DNA from: Janthinobacterium sp. ROICE36
GTDB taxonomy: Bacteria; Pseudomonadota; Gammaproteobacteria; Burkholderiales; Burkholderiaceae_D
DNA: 64,000 nt
Assembly (NCBI RefSeq): GCF_002869965.1
Contig: NZ_PEBS01000003.1
Coordinates: 1 to 64,000, forward strand
Direction of reading: 5' to 3'
Positions within the stretch are counted from its first letter, which is position 1. Each line of letters starts with the position of its first letter. The position numbers and the translations under genes were made by a program. Positions 55,943 through 63,790 of the stretch are shown here, piece after piece. Under the pieces are notes generated by a model, which did no database searches, was not told the origin of the DNA, and saw nothing but the letters and a program-made list of their open reading frames with translations.

Positions 55943-56798
55943 TTTCGATTTCGACCAGGCCGAAGGCTTGCGCCGCATGCTGGCCGGCCCGCAGCCGCGC
56001 GTCATGACGTTCCTCTCGGCCACGCCGCAGGATGACAAGGGCGCCATGCTGGTCAACCTGGGCGCCTCGCTGGCCTACGGCGGCAATGACGTGCTGCTGC
56101 TCGACGCCAGCGGCGGCAGCGATGGCGTGGCTGCCCGCCTGGGACTGGCGCACGGTGCCAGCCTGCGCGACGTGGCGCGCCAGCAGTGCGCCTTGAACCA
56201 GGTTATCCACCAGGTGCCGCAAGGCTTTGGCCTGGCCAGCCTGGGCACGCGCAACTATCTGATGGACAGCATGGACTATGCGGGCGAGGAAGAACTGCGC
56301 CGCCTGGGCAAGACTTTTGAAGTGCTGGCGCGCCAGAGCGGCATCGTGCTGGTCGACGGCGTCGTGGCCGACGCGGGCGATTGCTTCCCCGTACCGCTGA
56401 TGGCCTCGTCCGACATCGTGGTGCAAGTGTCGACCAGCGCCACCTCGATCAAGGCCGCGTACTGCCTGATCAAGCGCCTGAGCCAGGAACTGGGACGCCG
56501 TCCGTTTGGCATTCTGGTCACTGGCGCTTCCGAATCCGAGGCAAAAGTGGTATACGATAATATGGCGCAAGCGGCGAGCCGCTACCTGGCCGTGAAACTG
56601 ACCTCGATGGGGTCGGTGCCTGCCGATGAGTATCTGCACCGCGCGGCGCGTCTGGGCCGTAGCGTGGTCGATGCCTTTCCGCTGGCGGGGGCCTCGGTGG
56701 CGTTTCGCGGACTGGCCGAGCGGCTGGCCCGTTCGGCGGCGCCGGTGCTCGGTGGCACCTTGTACCAGACGGGGAGCTTGCACCAATTCAGCGCCTGA
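55935..56798 (+). CDS. flhG: FlhG/FleN-like MinD-family protein with a degenerate P-loop
   Basis: It normally limits flagellar number together with FlhF. I use the TTG at 55935, overlapping the flhF stop codon, because it gives MANFDFDQAEGLRRMLAGPQ, the typical FlhG activation helix; an ATG at 55914 adds seven non-conserved residues. The rest follows the MinD fold (VLLLDASGGSDGVAARLGL, IVLVDGVVADAGD). However, residues 27-38 (FLSATPQDDKGA) replace the deviant Walker A (KGGVGKT), so ATP binding is doubtful. The gene lies between flhF and fliA as expected. Confidence 0.9.
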   Translation: MANFDFDQAEGLRRMLAGPQPRVMTFLSATPQDDKGAMLVNLGASLAYGGNDVLLLDASGGSDGVAARLGLAHGASLRDVARQQCALNQVIHQVPQGFGLASLGTRNYLMDSMDYAGEEELRRLGKTFEVLARQSGIVLVDGVVADAGDCFPVPLMASSDIVVQVSTSATSIKAAYCLIKRLSQELGRRPFGILVTGASESEAKVVYDNMAQAASRYLAVKLTSMGSVPADEYLHRAARLGRSVVDAFPLAGASVAFRGLAERLARSAAPVLGGTLYQTGSLHQFSA

Positions 56799-56842
56799 TT
56801 CCATCATCAGCACACGATAGCAGTTAAAACAATAAGCAGCCT

Positions 56843-57574
56843 ATGTACACGGTCAAAGGGAAATCGAACAAGGACTATTTGCTGACGGAGCACATTCCGC
56901 TGGTGAAGCGTCTGGCGCACCATATGAAGGCGAAATTGCCGCCTTCGGTCGAGGTCGATGACCTGATCCAGGCCGGCATGATCGGCCTGCTCGACGCCAT
57001 TACCCGCTATGAAGAGACGCATGGCGCGCAGTTCGAGACGTATGCCGTGCTGCGCATCCGCGGCGCCATGCTCGACGAATTGCGCACCAGCGACTGGCTG
57101 CCGCGCAGCATGCGCCAGAACATGCGCAAGATCGAAGAGGCGATGAGCACCCTGCAGCAGCGCCTTGGCCACCCACCGACGGAGTCGGAAGTGGCGAAAT
57201 TGCTGAAAATGTCGCTGCCCGACTACCAGGAAATGCTGGGCGACGGCGGCGGCCACCAGTTGCTGTACTACGAAGACTTTCATGACCCGGATGGCAATGA
57301 CAGCTTCCTCGACCGCCATTGCGTGGACGAGAACAGCGACCCCTTGCGATCCCTGCTCGATACCGATTTCCGGCAATCCGTGATCGATGCCATCGACGCG
57401 CTGCCGCCACGCGAGAAAATACTCATGGGCCTGTATTACGAAGAAGAGCTGAACCTGAAGGAGATCGGCGCGGTGATGGGCGTCTCCGAATCGCGCGTCT
57501 CGCAGCTGCATACCCAGGCCGTCGCGCGCCTGCGCGCAACCTTGAGGGAGCAGGCGTGGACTGGTCCAGCGTAA
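56843..57574 (+). CDS. fliA: RNA polymerase sigma factor FliA (sigma-28)
   Basis: The 243-aa sigma-28 factor drives late flagellar genes. Region 2 is visible in LPPSVEVDDLIQAGMIGLLDAI and QFETYAVLRIRGAMLDELR. Region 3 is LGHPPTESEVAKLL. Region 4 is LPPREKILMGLYYEEELNLKEI with the helix-turn-helix MGVSESRVSQLHTQ. It is held in check by FlgM, whose gene in this window carries a perfect sigma-28 promoter. It overlaps motC. Confidence 0.97.
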   Translation: MYTVKGKSNKDYLLTEHIPLVKRLAHHMKAKLPPSVEVDDLIQAGMIGLLDAITRYEETHGAQFETYAVLRIRGAMLDELRTSDWLPRSMRQNMRKIEEAMSTLQQRLGHPPTESEVAKLLKMSLPDYQEMLGDGGGHQLLYYEDFHDPDGNDSFLDRHCVDENSDPLRSLLDTDFRQSVIDAIDALPPREKILMGLYYEEELNLKEIGAVMGVSESRVSQLHTQAVARLRATLREQAWTGPA

Positions 57575-58302
57575 TCGGGCTGGCGCTGGCGCTGGCGGGC
57601 CTGCTGGTCGGCCAGGCACTGGAAGGCGGCAAGATGGCCTCCCTGTTGCAGCCGGCCGCCTTTGCCATCGTGGTCATTGGCACCTTCGGCGCCGTGCTGC
57701 TGCAAACGCGGCTGCGCACCTTCGTGCGCGGCCTGGAAATGCTGCGCTGGGTTTTCCTGCCGCCGGCCGACACGCGCGCCGCGCTGGCGCGCGACATCGG
57801 GCAATGGAGCTTGACGGCGCGCCGTGACGGCCCGCTGGCGCTCGAGCGCCTGATGGAAAACACGGCCGACCGCTTCAATGCCAAGGGCTTGCGCATGATC
57901 GTCGACGGCATCGCCCCCGACAAGCTGCGCCAGCTGCTCGACGTGGAAATCTCCGCCTACGAAATGGCCGAGCGCCAGGCCGTCAAGGTGTGGGAATCGG
58001 CGGCTGGCTATTCGCCCACCATCGGTATTTTGGGCGCCGTGCTGGGCCTGATACATGTGATGGAAAACCTCACCGATCCGAGTAAATTGGGTAGCGGCAT
58101 CGCCGTCGCCTTTGTCTCGACGATTTATGGCGTGGGGCTGGCCAATCTGCTGTTCCTGCCGGTGGCGAATAAGCTCAAGGCCATCGTCTCGCGCCGCGTG
58201 CTGCAGTATGAAATCACGGCCGCCGTGCTGTACGACATCGCCACGGGCGATCACACGCGCATCATCGAAGAGCGCGTGGCCAGCCTGCTGAACGAGCACT
58301 GA
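57556..58302 (+). CDS. motC: Flagellar motor stator protein MotC (MotA-like)
   Basis: The GTG at 57556, with GGAG upstream, gives MDWSSVIGLALALAGLLVGQ and overlaps the 3' end of fliA. The 248-aa protein has the four spans of MotA-type stator proteins. The cytoplasmic loop contains the Arg/Glu-rich RQAVKVWESAAGY region, followed by SPTIGILGAVLGLIHVMENL and GSGIAVAFVSTIYGVGLANL. With MotD it forms a second-type stator, as in Pseudomonas. Confidence 0.93.
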   Translation: MDWSSVIGLALALAGLLVGQALEGGKMASLLQPAAFAIVVIGTFGAVLLQTRLRTFVRGLEMLRWVFLPPADTRAALARDIGQWSLTARRDGPLALERLMENTADRFNAKGLRMIVDGIAPDKLRQLLDVEISAYEMAERQAVKVWESAAGYSPTIGILGAVLGLIHVMENLTDPSKLGSGIAVAFVSTIYGVGLANLLFLPVANKLKAIVSRRVLQYEITAAVLYDIATGDHTRIIEERVASLLNEH

Positions 58303-58304
58303 CC

Positions 58305-59087
58305 ATGATGCGGCGCGCGCGCAGGAAGTGTGACGAGGAACCGGACAACCAGGACCGCTGGCTGATCTCGTACGCCGACTTCATCACCTTGCTGTTCGCC
58401 TTTTTCGTCGTCATGTATGCGATTTCGCAAGTCAACGAGGGCAAGTACCGCGTCTTCCAGAGCGCCATCGGCCAGGCCTTCAGCCTGGAAAAGGGCGCGC
58501 CACCCATCATCATGGAAGCGCCGCAGGCGATCCCGCTGCCGAACCCCGCCCTGAAACGCCGCACGGAAGCCATCCGCCGCGAGCGCGAACACATGACGCG
58601 CCTGGCGCAGGACCTCACGTCCACCCTGGCGCCGCTGGTCAAGGAAGGCAAGGTGCGGGTCACGCAGACGAGCCGCGGCGTGAGCGTGGAAATCAATGCC
58701 AGCGTGCTGTTCGACCCGGGCGCCGCAGGCTTGACGATGGAGTCGGACCAGGCCTTGCGAGCCGTGGCCGTGCTGCTCAAGGATGATACGCACGACGTGC
58801 AGGTGGAAGGGCATACGGATGTGCAGCCGATCAGCAATTCGACCTTTGCCTCGAACTGGGAATTGTCGGCCGCGCGCGCCAGCGCCGTGGTGCGCCTGTT
58901 CATCGCCAGCGGCGTGCAAGCCTCGCGCCTGACGGCCGTGGGCCATGCCGACAACATCCCCGTGGCACCGAACGCCACGCCGGAAGGGCGCGCGCGCAAT
59001 CGCAGGGTCGCGGTGACGATTTTGTCGGGCATCCCGGAAACGGTGACGGAAGTGCCGATGGCCCCCGTCGCACCGGCACCTGACTAG
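58305..59087 (+). CDS. motD: Flagellar motor stator protein MotD (MotB-like)
   Basis: The 260-aa protein has a short cytoplasmic tail and one span with the proton-binding Asp (RWLISYADFITLLFAFFVVM). A linker and a C-terminal OmpA-like peptidoglycan-binding domain (VQVEGHTDVQPISNSTFASN, NWELSAARASAVVRLF) follow. It follows motC by 2 nt, so stator subunits are made together. A REP-like palindrome starts right after the stop codon. Confidence 0.94.
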   Translation: MMRRARRKCDEEPDNQDRWLISYADFITLLFAFFVVMYAISQVNEGKYRVFQSAIGQAFSLEKGAPPIIMEAPQAIPLPNPALKRRTEAIRREREHMTRLAQDLTSTLAPLVKEGKVRVTQTSRGVSVEINASVLFDPGAAGLTMESDQALRAVAVLLKDDTHDVQVEGHTDVQPISNSTFASNWELSAARASAVVRLFIASGVQASRLTAVGHADNIPVAPNATPEGRARNRRVAVTILSGIPETVTEVPMAPVAPAPD

Positions 59088-59088
59088 C

Positions 59089-59101
59089 GGGCTCAGACCC
59101 C
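59089..59101. repeat. REP-like palindrome after motD
   Basis: GGGCTCAGACCCC, a near match to the palindrome after flhA at 54377-54389, is followed by AGCATTGCTT. It lies just after the motD stop codon and about 20 nt before a TACAAT -10-like box for the Sui1 gene. Confidence 0.35.
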
Positions 59102-59148
59102 AGCATTGCTTGCTACAATCGCGCCTTCTCCCTTTTTATCTCTCGATC

Positions 59149-59511
59149 ATGAAAAGCAGTTCCCTGGGCGCTCTTGTGTATTCCACCGAAACGGGCCGCA
59201 TGTGCCCCGCCTGCCGCCAGCCGCTGGCGCAATGCGCGTGCAAGGCGCAAGCCAAGGCGGCGCCTGCAGGCGACGGCGTGGTGCGCGTGTCGCGCCAGAC
59301 CAAGGGGCGTGGCGGCAAGAGCGTCACCGTGGTGAAAGGTCTGGCGCTGGACGCCATCGCGCTGGCCTTGCTGGGCAAGCAGCTGCGCACGCAGTGCGGC
59401 TCGGGCGGCACGGTCAAGGATGGCGTGATCGAAGTGCAGGGCGACCACGTGGATACCATCCTGGCCGCGCTGGCCAAGCTGGGCCATCAGGCGAAAAAGG
59501 CCGGCGGCTAG
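59149..59511 (+). CDS. SUI1/YciH-family translation factor
   Basis: The ATG at 59149 fits the family (MKSSSLGALVYSTETGRMCP). The 120-aa protein has an N-terminal Cys cluster (CPACRQPLAQCACK) and then the SUI1 domain with RQTKGRGGKSVTVVKGL, CGSGGTVKDGVIEVQGDHVD and a short helix. YciH influences initiator selection on the 30S subunit. It has its own probable promoter and is not part of the flagellar operon. Confidence 0.92.
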   Translation: MKSSSLGALVYSTETGRMCPACRQPLAQCACKAQAKAAPAGDGVVRVSRQTKGRGGKSVTVVKGLALDAIALALLGKQLRTQCGSGGTVKDGVIEVQGDHVDTILAALAKLGHQAKKAGG

Positions 59512-59584
59512 TCGGCTCGCGTGCGTGCGGGACTGTGCCGCGTGCCTGTGGTAACGTGCGATTCCAGTCCAGGCGCGCCACTTC

Positions 59585-60445
59585 ATGATGAATATCAAAC
59601 TTACCGGCATCGCCATCGCCGCTGCCATCGCGGCTGCGCTGGTACTGGCGTACTGGCCCGCTTCCGACGGCGGCGCGCGGGATGCTGTGGCTATCGCTGC
59701 CGCCAGCGCCCCACCGGGACGCAGCCTGGAAGCGTATTTTTCTGTCGACGCCTTCGGACCTGGTGCCCAGGCGCCCGTTGTCGTGTCCCTGGCGCAGCGG
59801 CTCGAACGCCTGGGCGCCAGCGGCAGGGCGGAAGATGCGTATGCGGCCTTCAACCTGATCGACGACTGCATCGTTTTCCAACGCGAAAGCCGCATGCCAG
59901 GGATGGAATTCGAGCTGGGACGCGAGATGACGGTGCAAGAAAAAGCCGCCCAGCAGCAGCTGTGCGCGGACCTGACGCAGCGCCAGCGCGACGACCGCCT
60001 GGGCTATCTGGCCACTGCCGCGAAGGCGGGCGTGCCGGGCGCCGCCACCCTGTTCCTGTCGGAAGGACCGTTCGGCGACCGCAGCGCGCTGCGCAACCGT
60101 CCCGACGATCCCCTGGTGCAGGCCTGGAAGCGGCAAGCCATCGCCCAACTGACGGTGCAGGCGGACGAGGCGGAACTCACCAGCGTGGCTACCCTGATGA
60201 TGGCGTATCTGCGCGATGGCGAGGTGGTGCAGAAGGATGCGCCGCAAGCGTATGGCTACCTGCTGGCCCTGCGTCTCGTCTACGACGATATCCTGGCGCC
60301 CGGCGTCACCAATCCCTATCAGGATGAATACTGGCACTGGCTGCAAAACGAGCTGACGCCGGAGCAGCAGGCCACCGCCCGCGCCAAGGCGCAAGCCATC
60401 GCGGCGAAGTATCGCCAGCACACGGGGCGACCCGCGCATGGCTGA
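59585..60445 (+). CDS. Hypothetical exported or membrane-anchored protein
   Basis: The 286-aa protein begins with a signal anchor (IKLTGIAIAAAIAAALVLAYW) and then has a mostly helical body, with SLAQRLERLGASGRAEDAYAAFNLIDDCIVF near residue 70 resembling Sel1/TPR-like helices. Cys residues in DDCIVF and QQLCADL may form a disulfide. No family is recognised with confidence. It is followed by the CPBP-like gene on the same strand. Confidence 0.65.
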   Translation: MMNIKLTGIAIAAAIAAALVLAYWPASDGGARDAVAIAAASAPPGRSLEAYFSVDAFGPGAQAPVVVSLAQRLERLGASGRAEDAYAAFNLIDDCIVFQRESRMPGMEFELGREMTVQEKAAQQQLCADLTQRQRDDRLGYLATAAKAGVPGAATLFLSEGPFGDRSALRNRPDDPLVQAWKRQAIAQLTVQADEAELTSVATLMMAYLRDGEVVQKDAPQAYGYLLALRLVYDDILAPGVTNPYQDEYWHWLQNELTPEQQATARAKAQAIAAKYRQHTGRPAHG

Positions 60446-60542
60446 AGTGCGCTGAGCTGTATGCTGCAACAATTGACGTAGTTTCACATGGCTGTGCCGG
60501 GCTATGATGGCCGTAGACTTGCCCGTGTGGGCAGGATGCGCC

Positions 60543-61121
60543 ATGAGGAGCAATATACGGATGTTGAAAGCGACCAACTTGCCGGTGCCACGACTGGCTG
60601 TCAACCTGGCTGCGCTGCGGGCGAGCATGGCCAAGCGCCCCATGCGGGGCGCCATGCGCCTGGGCTTGTGCGCGGGCGCCATCAATTCTCTCATTGCCAT
60701 GCTGCTGCTGTTAGCAGCCCTGGCCTTGTTCTCGCCGCAGCAACTGGGCGGCTCCGCGTCATCATCGCTGGAAGGCGCCGGCACGGCTCGGATATTCTGG
60801 ACAGTCGTCGTCTGGGCGCCGTTGTTTGAAACGGTCATCGGGCAGTGGCTGCCGCTTGAAGTGTTGCTCCGCTACAAGGTGCGTGCCAGCTATAGCCTGC
60901 TGGCCAGCGCGATACTGTTTTCCCTCTTGCATGTCATGGGCGGCTCCGGCATTTTGCATGCCAGCATGACTTTGATTGCCGGAGGTATCTTCGCAGCCAG
61001 CTACCTGGCGGCGCGCAGCCTGGGCCTGGCGCCCGCTTATGTGGCGGCGGCCACGGCGCATGCGTGCAGCAATGGATTAATACTGTGCGGGTCGCTCGTA
61101 TTTCCCGATTTGTTGGGATAA
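60543..61121 (+). CDS. CPBP-like intramembrane protease with variant motif 1
   Basis: The 192-aa membrane protein carries the CPBP (CAAX protease and bacteriocin-processing) pattern. Motif 1 is FETVIGQ, where EExxxR would be usual. Motif 2 is FSLLH (FxxxH). Motif 3 is HACSN (HxxxN). At least four hydrophobic spans are visible. The start is uncertain: ATG at 60543 (AGGA upstream) or ATG at 60561 (GAGGAG upstream). The second Glu and the Arg of motif 1 are missing, so activity is in doubt. It converges with flgN. Confidence 0.7.
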   Translation: MRSNIRMLKATNLPVPRLAVNLAALRASMAKRPMRGAMRLGLCAGAINSLIAMLLLLAALALFSPQQLGGSASSSLEGAGTARIFWTVVVWAPLFETVIGQWLPLEVLLRYKVRASYSLLASAILFSLLHVMGGSGILHASMTLIAGGIFAASYLAARSLGLAPAYVAAATAHACSNGLILCGSLVFPDLLG

Positions 61122-61138
61122 GCGTCGAATCAAGGCTG

Positions 61139-61606
61139 TTAGCCGATGACGACGCGCCGGCTGGTCGTGTTCGTCGTCGGTTGGCCGCTGGGGCCGTAGA
61201 AATTGCCGCTCTGGGCCGTGGGGCGCATGGCGTTCAGGGCGCCTTGCGTGTGCAGCATGTGCTTGTTGATCAGCAGGCTGTTCAGCCGGTTTTGTTCCTT
61301 GGCTTCGCGCGTGGTTTCGAGCAGGGCTTTCCACAGGGATGCCGCTTCGGCCTCGGTGGCGCCGACCAGCCAGTCTTCCATGCCCGCCTCGGCGGCCGTA
61401 AAACCGGCTGCCGCCAGCGCCTGGTGGCGTTGCGCCGCCAGCTGGCTCAATTGTCCGACGAGTGCCGTCTTGCGCGCCGTGAGCTCCGTGATTGCATCGA
61501 TGTCAGCGGCAACCAGATGACGTTGTTCTTCTTTCATCAATGCCAGCAATGTGGTCATGAGCTGTTGCTCGTCGCGCAGGCTGGAAAAAGGAGTCACTGA
61601 TTGCAT
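61139..61606 (-). CDS. flgN: Flagellar chaperone FlgN
   Basis: The 155-aa helical protein is the export chaperone for the hook-filament junction proteins FlgK and FlgL. It has heptad-like helices (LLALMKEEQRHLVAADIDAI, ELTARKTALVGQLSQLAAQR) and a disordered C-terminus. It lies 8 nt after flgM, the usual partner, and is part of the same leftward transcript driven by a sigma-28 promoter. Confidence 0.92.
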   Translation of the reverse strand: MQSVTPFSSLRDEQQLMTTLLALMKEEQRHLVAADIDAITELTARKTALVGQLSQLAAQRHQALAAAGFTAAEAGMEDWLVGATEAEAASLWKALLETTREAKEQNRLNSLLINKHMLHTQGALNAMRPTAQSGNFYGPSGQPTTNTTSRRVVIG

Positions 61607-61614
61607 GAGGGAAC

Positions 61615-61923
61615 CTATCTATTTCGTGAGTGCAGCAAGTCCTTGACTGTGTCGAGGAGACCGTCCGCTACTTTTTCAGAGTTGACCTGGAACTGGCCGT
61701 CGGCGATCGCCAACTTGATGCGTTCGACTTTTTTCGTGTCGAACACGGCGCCGCTGCCGGCAGTTGCACTGGCCGCTAATGCCTGTCCTTGCGGCGACAG
61801 GCGTACATTGTCCGACGTCGTCGGTGTTGCCTGGGCTTTCTCGGCATTCCGGGCGCCGGAGGTGCTCGCGGGCGCCACCGGCAGGCCGGGGTTGCTTTTA
61901 ATGGTGTTGTCGGTAATTTTCAC
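61615..61923 (-). CDS. flgM: Anti-sigma-28 factor FlgM
   Basis: The 102-aa protein has a disordered N-terminal half rich in Ala/Thr/Ser. The sigma-28-binding C-terminal half contains DNVRLSPQGQAL and VFDTKKVERIKLAIADGQFQ, followed by NSEKVADGLLDTVKDLL. It holds FliA inactive until the hook is complete and FlgM is exported. A consensus sigma-28 promoter lies about 50 nt upstream, giving feedback. Confidence 0.95.
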   Translation of the reverse strand: MKITDNTIKSNPGLPVAPASTSGARNAEKAQATPTTSDNVRLSPQGQALAASATAGSGAVFDTKKVERIKLAIADGQFQVNSEKVADGLLDTVKDLLHSRNR

Positions 61924-61972
61924 AGCGTGATCCTCGTCTGGTCGAAGTCAAAAAACTCCGGGATATGTGTCA

Positions 61973-61999
61973 TTATCGGCACCTTTTGCCGAAACTTTA
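61973..61999 (-). promoter_or_regulatory. Consensus sigma-28 (FliA) promoter of flgM-flgN
   Basis: On the minus strand TAAAGTTT (61992-61999) is separated by exactly 11 nt from GCCGATAA (61973-61980). This is the full enterobacterial sigma-28 consensus with no mismatch. The start of flgM is 50 nt downstream. FliA is encoded about 4.4 kb away in the same window. Confidence 0.92.
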
Positions 62000-62034
62000 G
62001 TGCGCCAGACCACAATATCGCTGTCCATCCGTGT

Positions 62035-62730
62035 TTAAAAGGCGACCTCCACCATGCCGCCTGCGCGCGCCACGCCGCTGATCTGCTGGCCGCTCTGCGT
62101 GCGTACCTGCACCGTCTGGCCATCGCCGGCGCTGCCGATGGCGCGTCCTTCCGATGCCACCTGGAAACCGTTGCCACTGGAAACGACCCGCACGAGCTGG
62201 CCCTGCATCACTACCGGCTTGCGGCGCAGGGTGTCGAGGCGCATCGGCGTGCCTGGTGGCAAGGAAATATTCGTGCTGGCGCCCACCACCTGGGCCATGT
62301 CGGTGGCGATGCCTGCCGGCAATGCGGCCAGGTCGCCCTGCATCGTCACCAGCTGGCTGGCGTCGATGGCTTGCCCTTGCGCCAGCGGCACGGCGCTGGC
62401 CACGTAGTCGCCCACGACGGCCACGTTGGCCTGCAAATAGATGGTCCAGTTGCTGGGCGCCGTGCAGCGCACGCCCACGGTGGTCTTGCCCCAGGCGCGG
62501 GCGCCCGGCGCCATGAATGCTTGCGGCGCGGGGCAAGCGGCCAGGTTCAGGCGCGGATCGACGGCGCCGACGCTGATCGTCACCTTGCCCGGCAAGCCCT
62601 TGCTTTGCACCTGCAGGAATTGTTCCACGTTGTTGCGCAGCGCTTCCGGCGTCTGCCGGCCGGCATTTTGCGCCTGTGCCAGCAGTGGCAGGGCGGCAAG
62701 AGCGAGAAGGAGTGCGAGCGGTGTTTTCAT
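62035..62730 (-). CDS. flgA: Flagellar P-ring assembly chaperone FlgA
   Basis: This periplasmic chaperone helps FlgI form the P ring. I use the ATG at 62728-62730, which gives a clear signal peptide (MKTPLALLLALAALPLLAQA). The 231-aa protein ends with an SAF domain (RPTPLRRKPVVMQGQLVRVV-like region and GVARAGGMVEVAF). It is divergent from flgB, and flgM follows it after a 111-nt gap with its own promoter. Confidence 0.94.
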   Translation of the reverse strand: MKTPLALLLALAALPLLAQAQNAGRQTPEALRNNVEQFLQVQSKGLPGKVTISVGAVDPRLNLAACPAPQAFMAPGARAWGKTTVGVRCTAPSNWTIYLQANVAVVGDYVASAVPLAQGQAIDASQLVTMQGDLAALPAGIATDMAQVVGASTNISLPPGTPMRLDTLRRKPVVMQGQLVRVVSSGNGFQVASEGRAIGSAGDGQTVQVRTQSGQQISGVARAGGMVEVAF

Positions 62731-62921
62731 GGTGATAGGCCTCTGGAATACTGCCATGATAGTGCGCGCCGCCCTGATCGAAGCGCCGATTAAGGGGTAA
62801 AAGTACGGTCTGATCCGGCGATGGCCTTGCCGTCGGGCGCCGTACTATGTTTCCTGTCATCACTATACCGCCATCCTTCCGCCATCTCAGGCGCCAGTGG
62901 CAGATCTTTCCGGAGCCTGAC
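62731..62921. other. flgA-flgB divergent promoter region
   Basis: About 190 nt between flgA and flgB. A poor sigma-28-like match (TAAAAGTA, 11 nt, GGCGATGG; 62798-62824) points toward flgB, but early flagellar genes usually use another activator. No clear sigma-54 site was seen. Confidence 0.35.
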
Positions 62922-63371
62922 ATGATAGGGAAACTCGACGATTACATGCGCTTCAACGAGACGGCGCTGAGCCTGCGCTCGACGCGCCAGGAATTGCTCG
63001 CCTCGAATATCGCCAATGCCGATACGCCCAACTACAAGGCGCGCGATGTCGATTTCGCCAGCGCGCTGAAGGGTGCGATGGCGCGCAAGGATGGCGTGCA
63101 GCCGGCCCTGAAGGGCACGGCGCCGCAGCATCTTCCCGGCAAGGGCGTGGCCGCCACCGGTGGCAGCACGGGCGGCAAGGTCGAGACCCTGGCCGACGGC
63201 ACGCCGCTGCTGTACCGCGCGCCGGCCCAGGGCGCCGTCGACGGCAATACGGTGGATATGGATCTCGAACGCAACGCCTTTGCCGACAACGCCATCCGCT
63301 ACGAGGCGGCCGTGACCTTCCTCAACTCGCAGATCAAGGGCATGTTGACGGCCATCCAGGGAGGACAATAA
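62922..63371 (+). CDS. flgB: Flagellar basal-body rod protein FlgB
   Basis: A proximal rod subunit. The ATG at 62922 has CCGGAG upstream and gives [20 protein letters not shown]. The 149-aa protein has the rod signature [20 protein letters not shown] near residue 30 and the coiled C-terminal helix ending in [15 protein letters not shown]. It is 2 nt before flgC. Confidence 0.96.
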   Translation: MIGKLDDYMRFNETALSLRSTRQELLASNIANADTPNYKARDVDFASALKGAMARKDGVQPALKGTAPQHLPGKGVAATGGSTGGKVETLADGTPLLYRAPAQGAVDGNTVDMDLERNAFADNAIRYEAAVTFLNSQIKGMLTAIQGGQ

Positions 63372-63373
63372 TC

Positions 63374-63775
63374 ATGTCGCTATTTAATATCTTCAATGTC
63401 TCCGGTTCGGCCATGAGCGCCCAGGCGCAGCGTTTGAACACGGTGGCCAGCAACCTGGCCAATGCCGACAGCGCCACCAGCGCCACGGGCGAAGCCTACC
63501 GCGCCAAGCAGGTGGTGTTCGAGGCCGTCCCCATGGCCAACGGCGCCACGGCTGTCAAGGTGCAGAAGGTGATCGAAGACCCATCGCCGATGAAGCTGGT
63601 GTACGACCCGAAGAACCCGCTGGCCGACGAAAAGGGCTACGTCACCATGCCCAACGTGAATACGGTCGATGAGATGGTCAACATGCTGTCGGCTTCGCGC
63701 TCTTACCAGACCAACGTGGAAACCATGAACGCGGCCAAGGCGCTGCTCCTGAAAACCCTTACGCTCGGCCAATAA
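63374..63775 (+). CDS. flgC: Flagellar basal-body rod protein FlgC
   Basis: A rod subunit made with FlgB. The 133-aa protein has the [20 protein letters not shown] segment, then [10 protein letters not shown], and the conserved C-terminal coil [20 protein letters not shown] with [14 protein letters not shown]. It continues the flgBCD operon. Confidence 0.97.
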   Translation: MSLFNIFNVSGSAMSAQAQRLNTVASNLANADSATSATGEAYRAKQVVFEAVPMANGATAVKVQKVIEDPSPMKLVYDPKNPLADEKGYVTMPNVNTVDEMVNMLSASRSYQTNVETMNAAKALLLKTLTLGQ

Positions 63776-63790
63776 GGCTGACTGACTATT

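Noticed and set aside
62798-62824. Sigma-28 promoter for flgB
   Set aside because: Only about half of the consensus positions match, far weaker than the flgM promoter, and flgB is an early gene in other flagellar systems.
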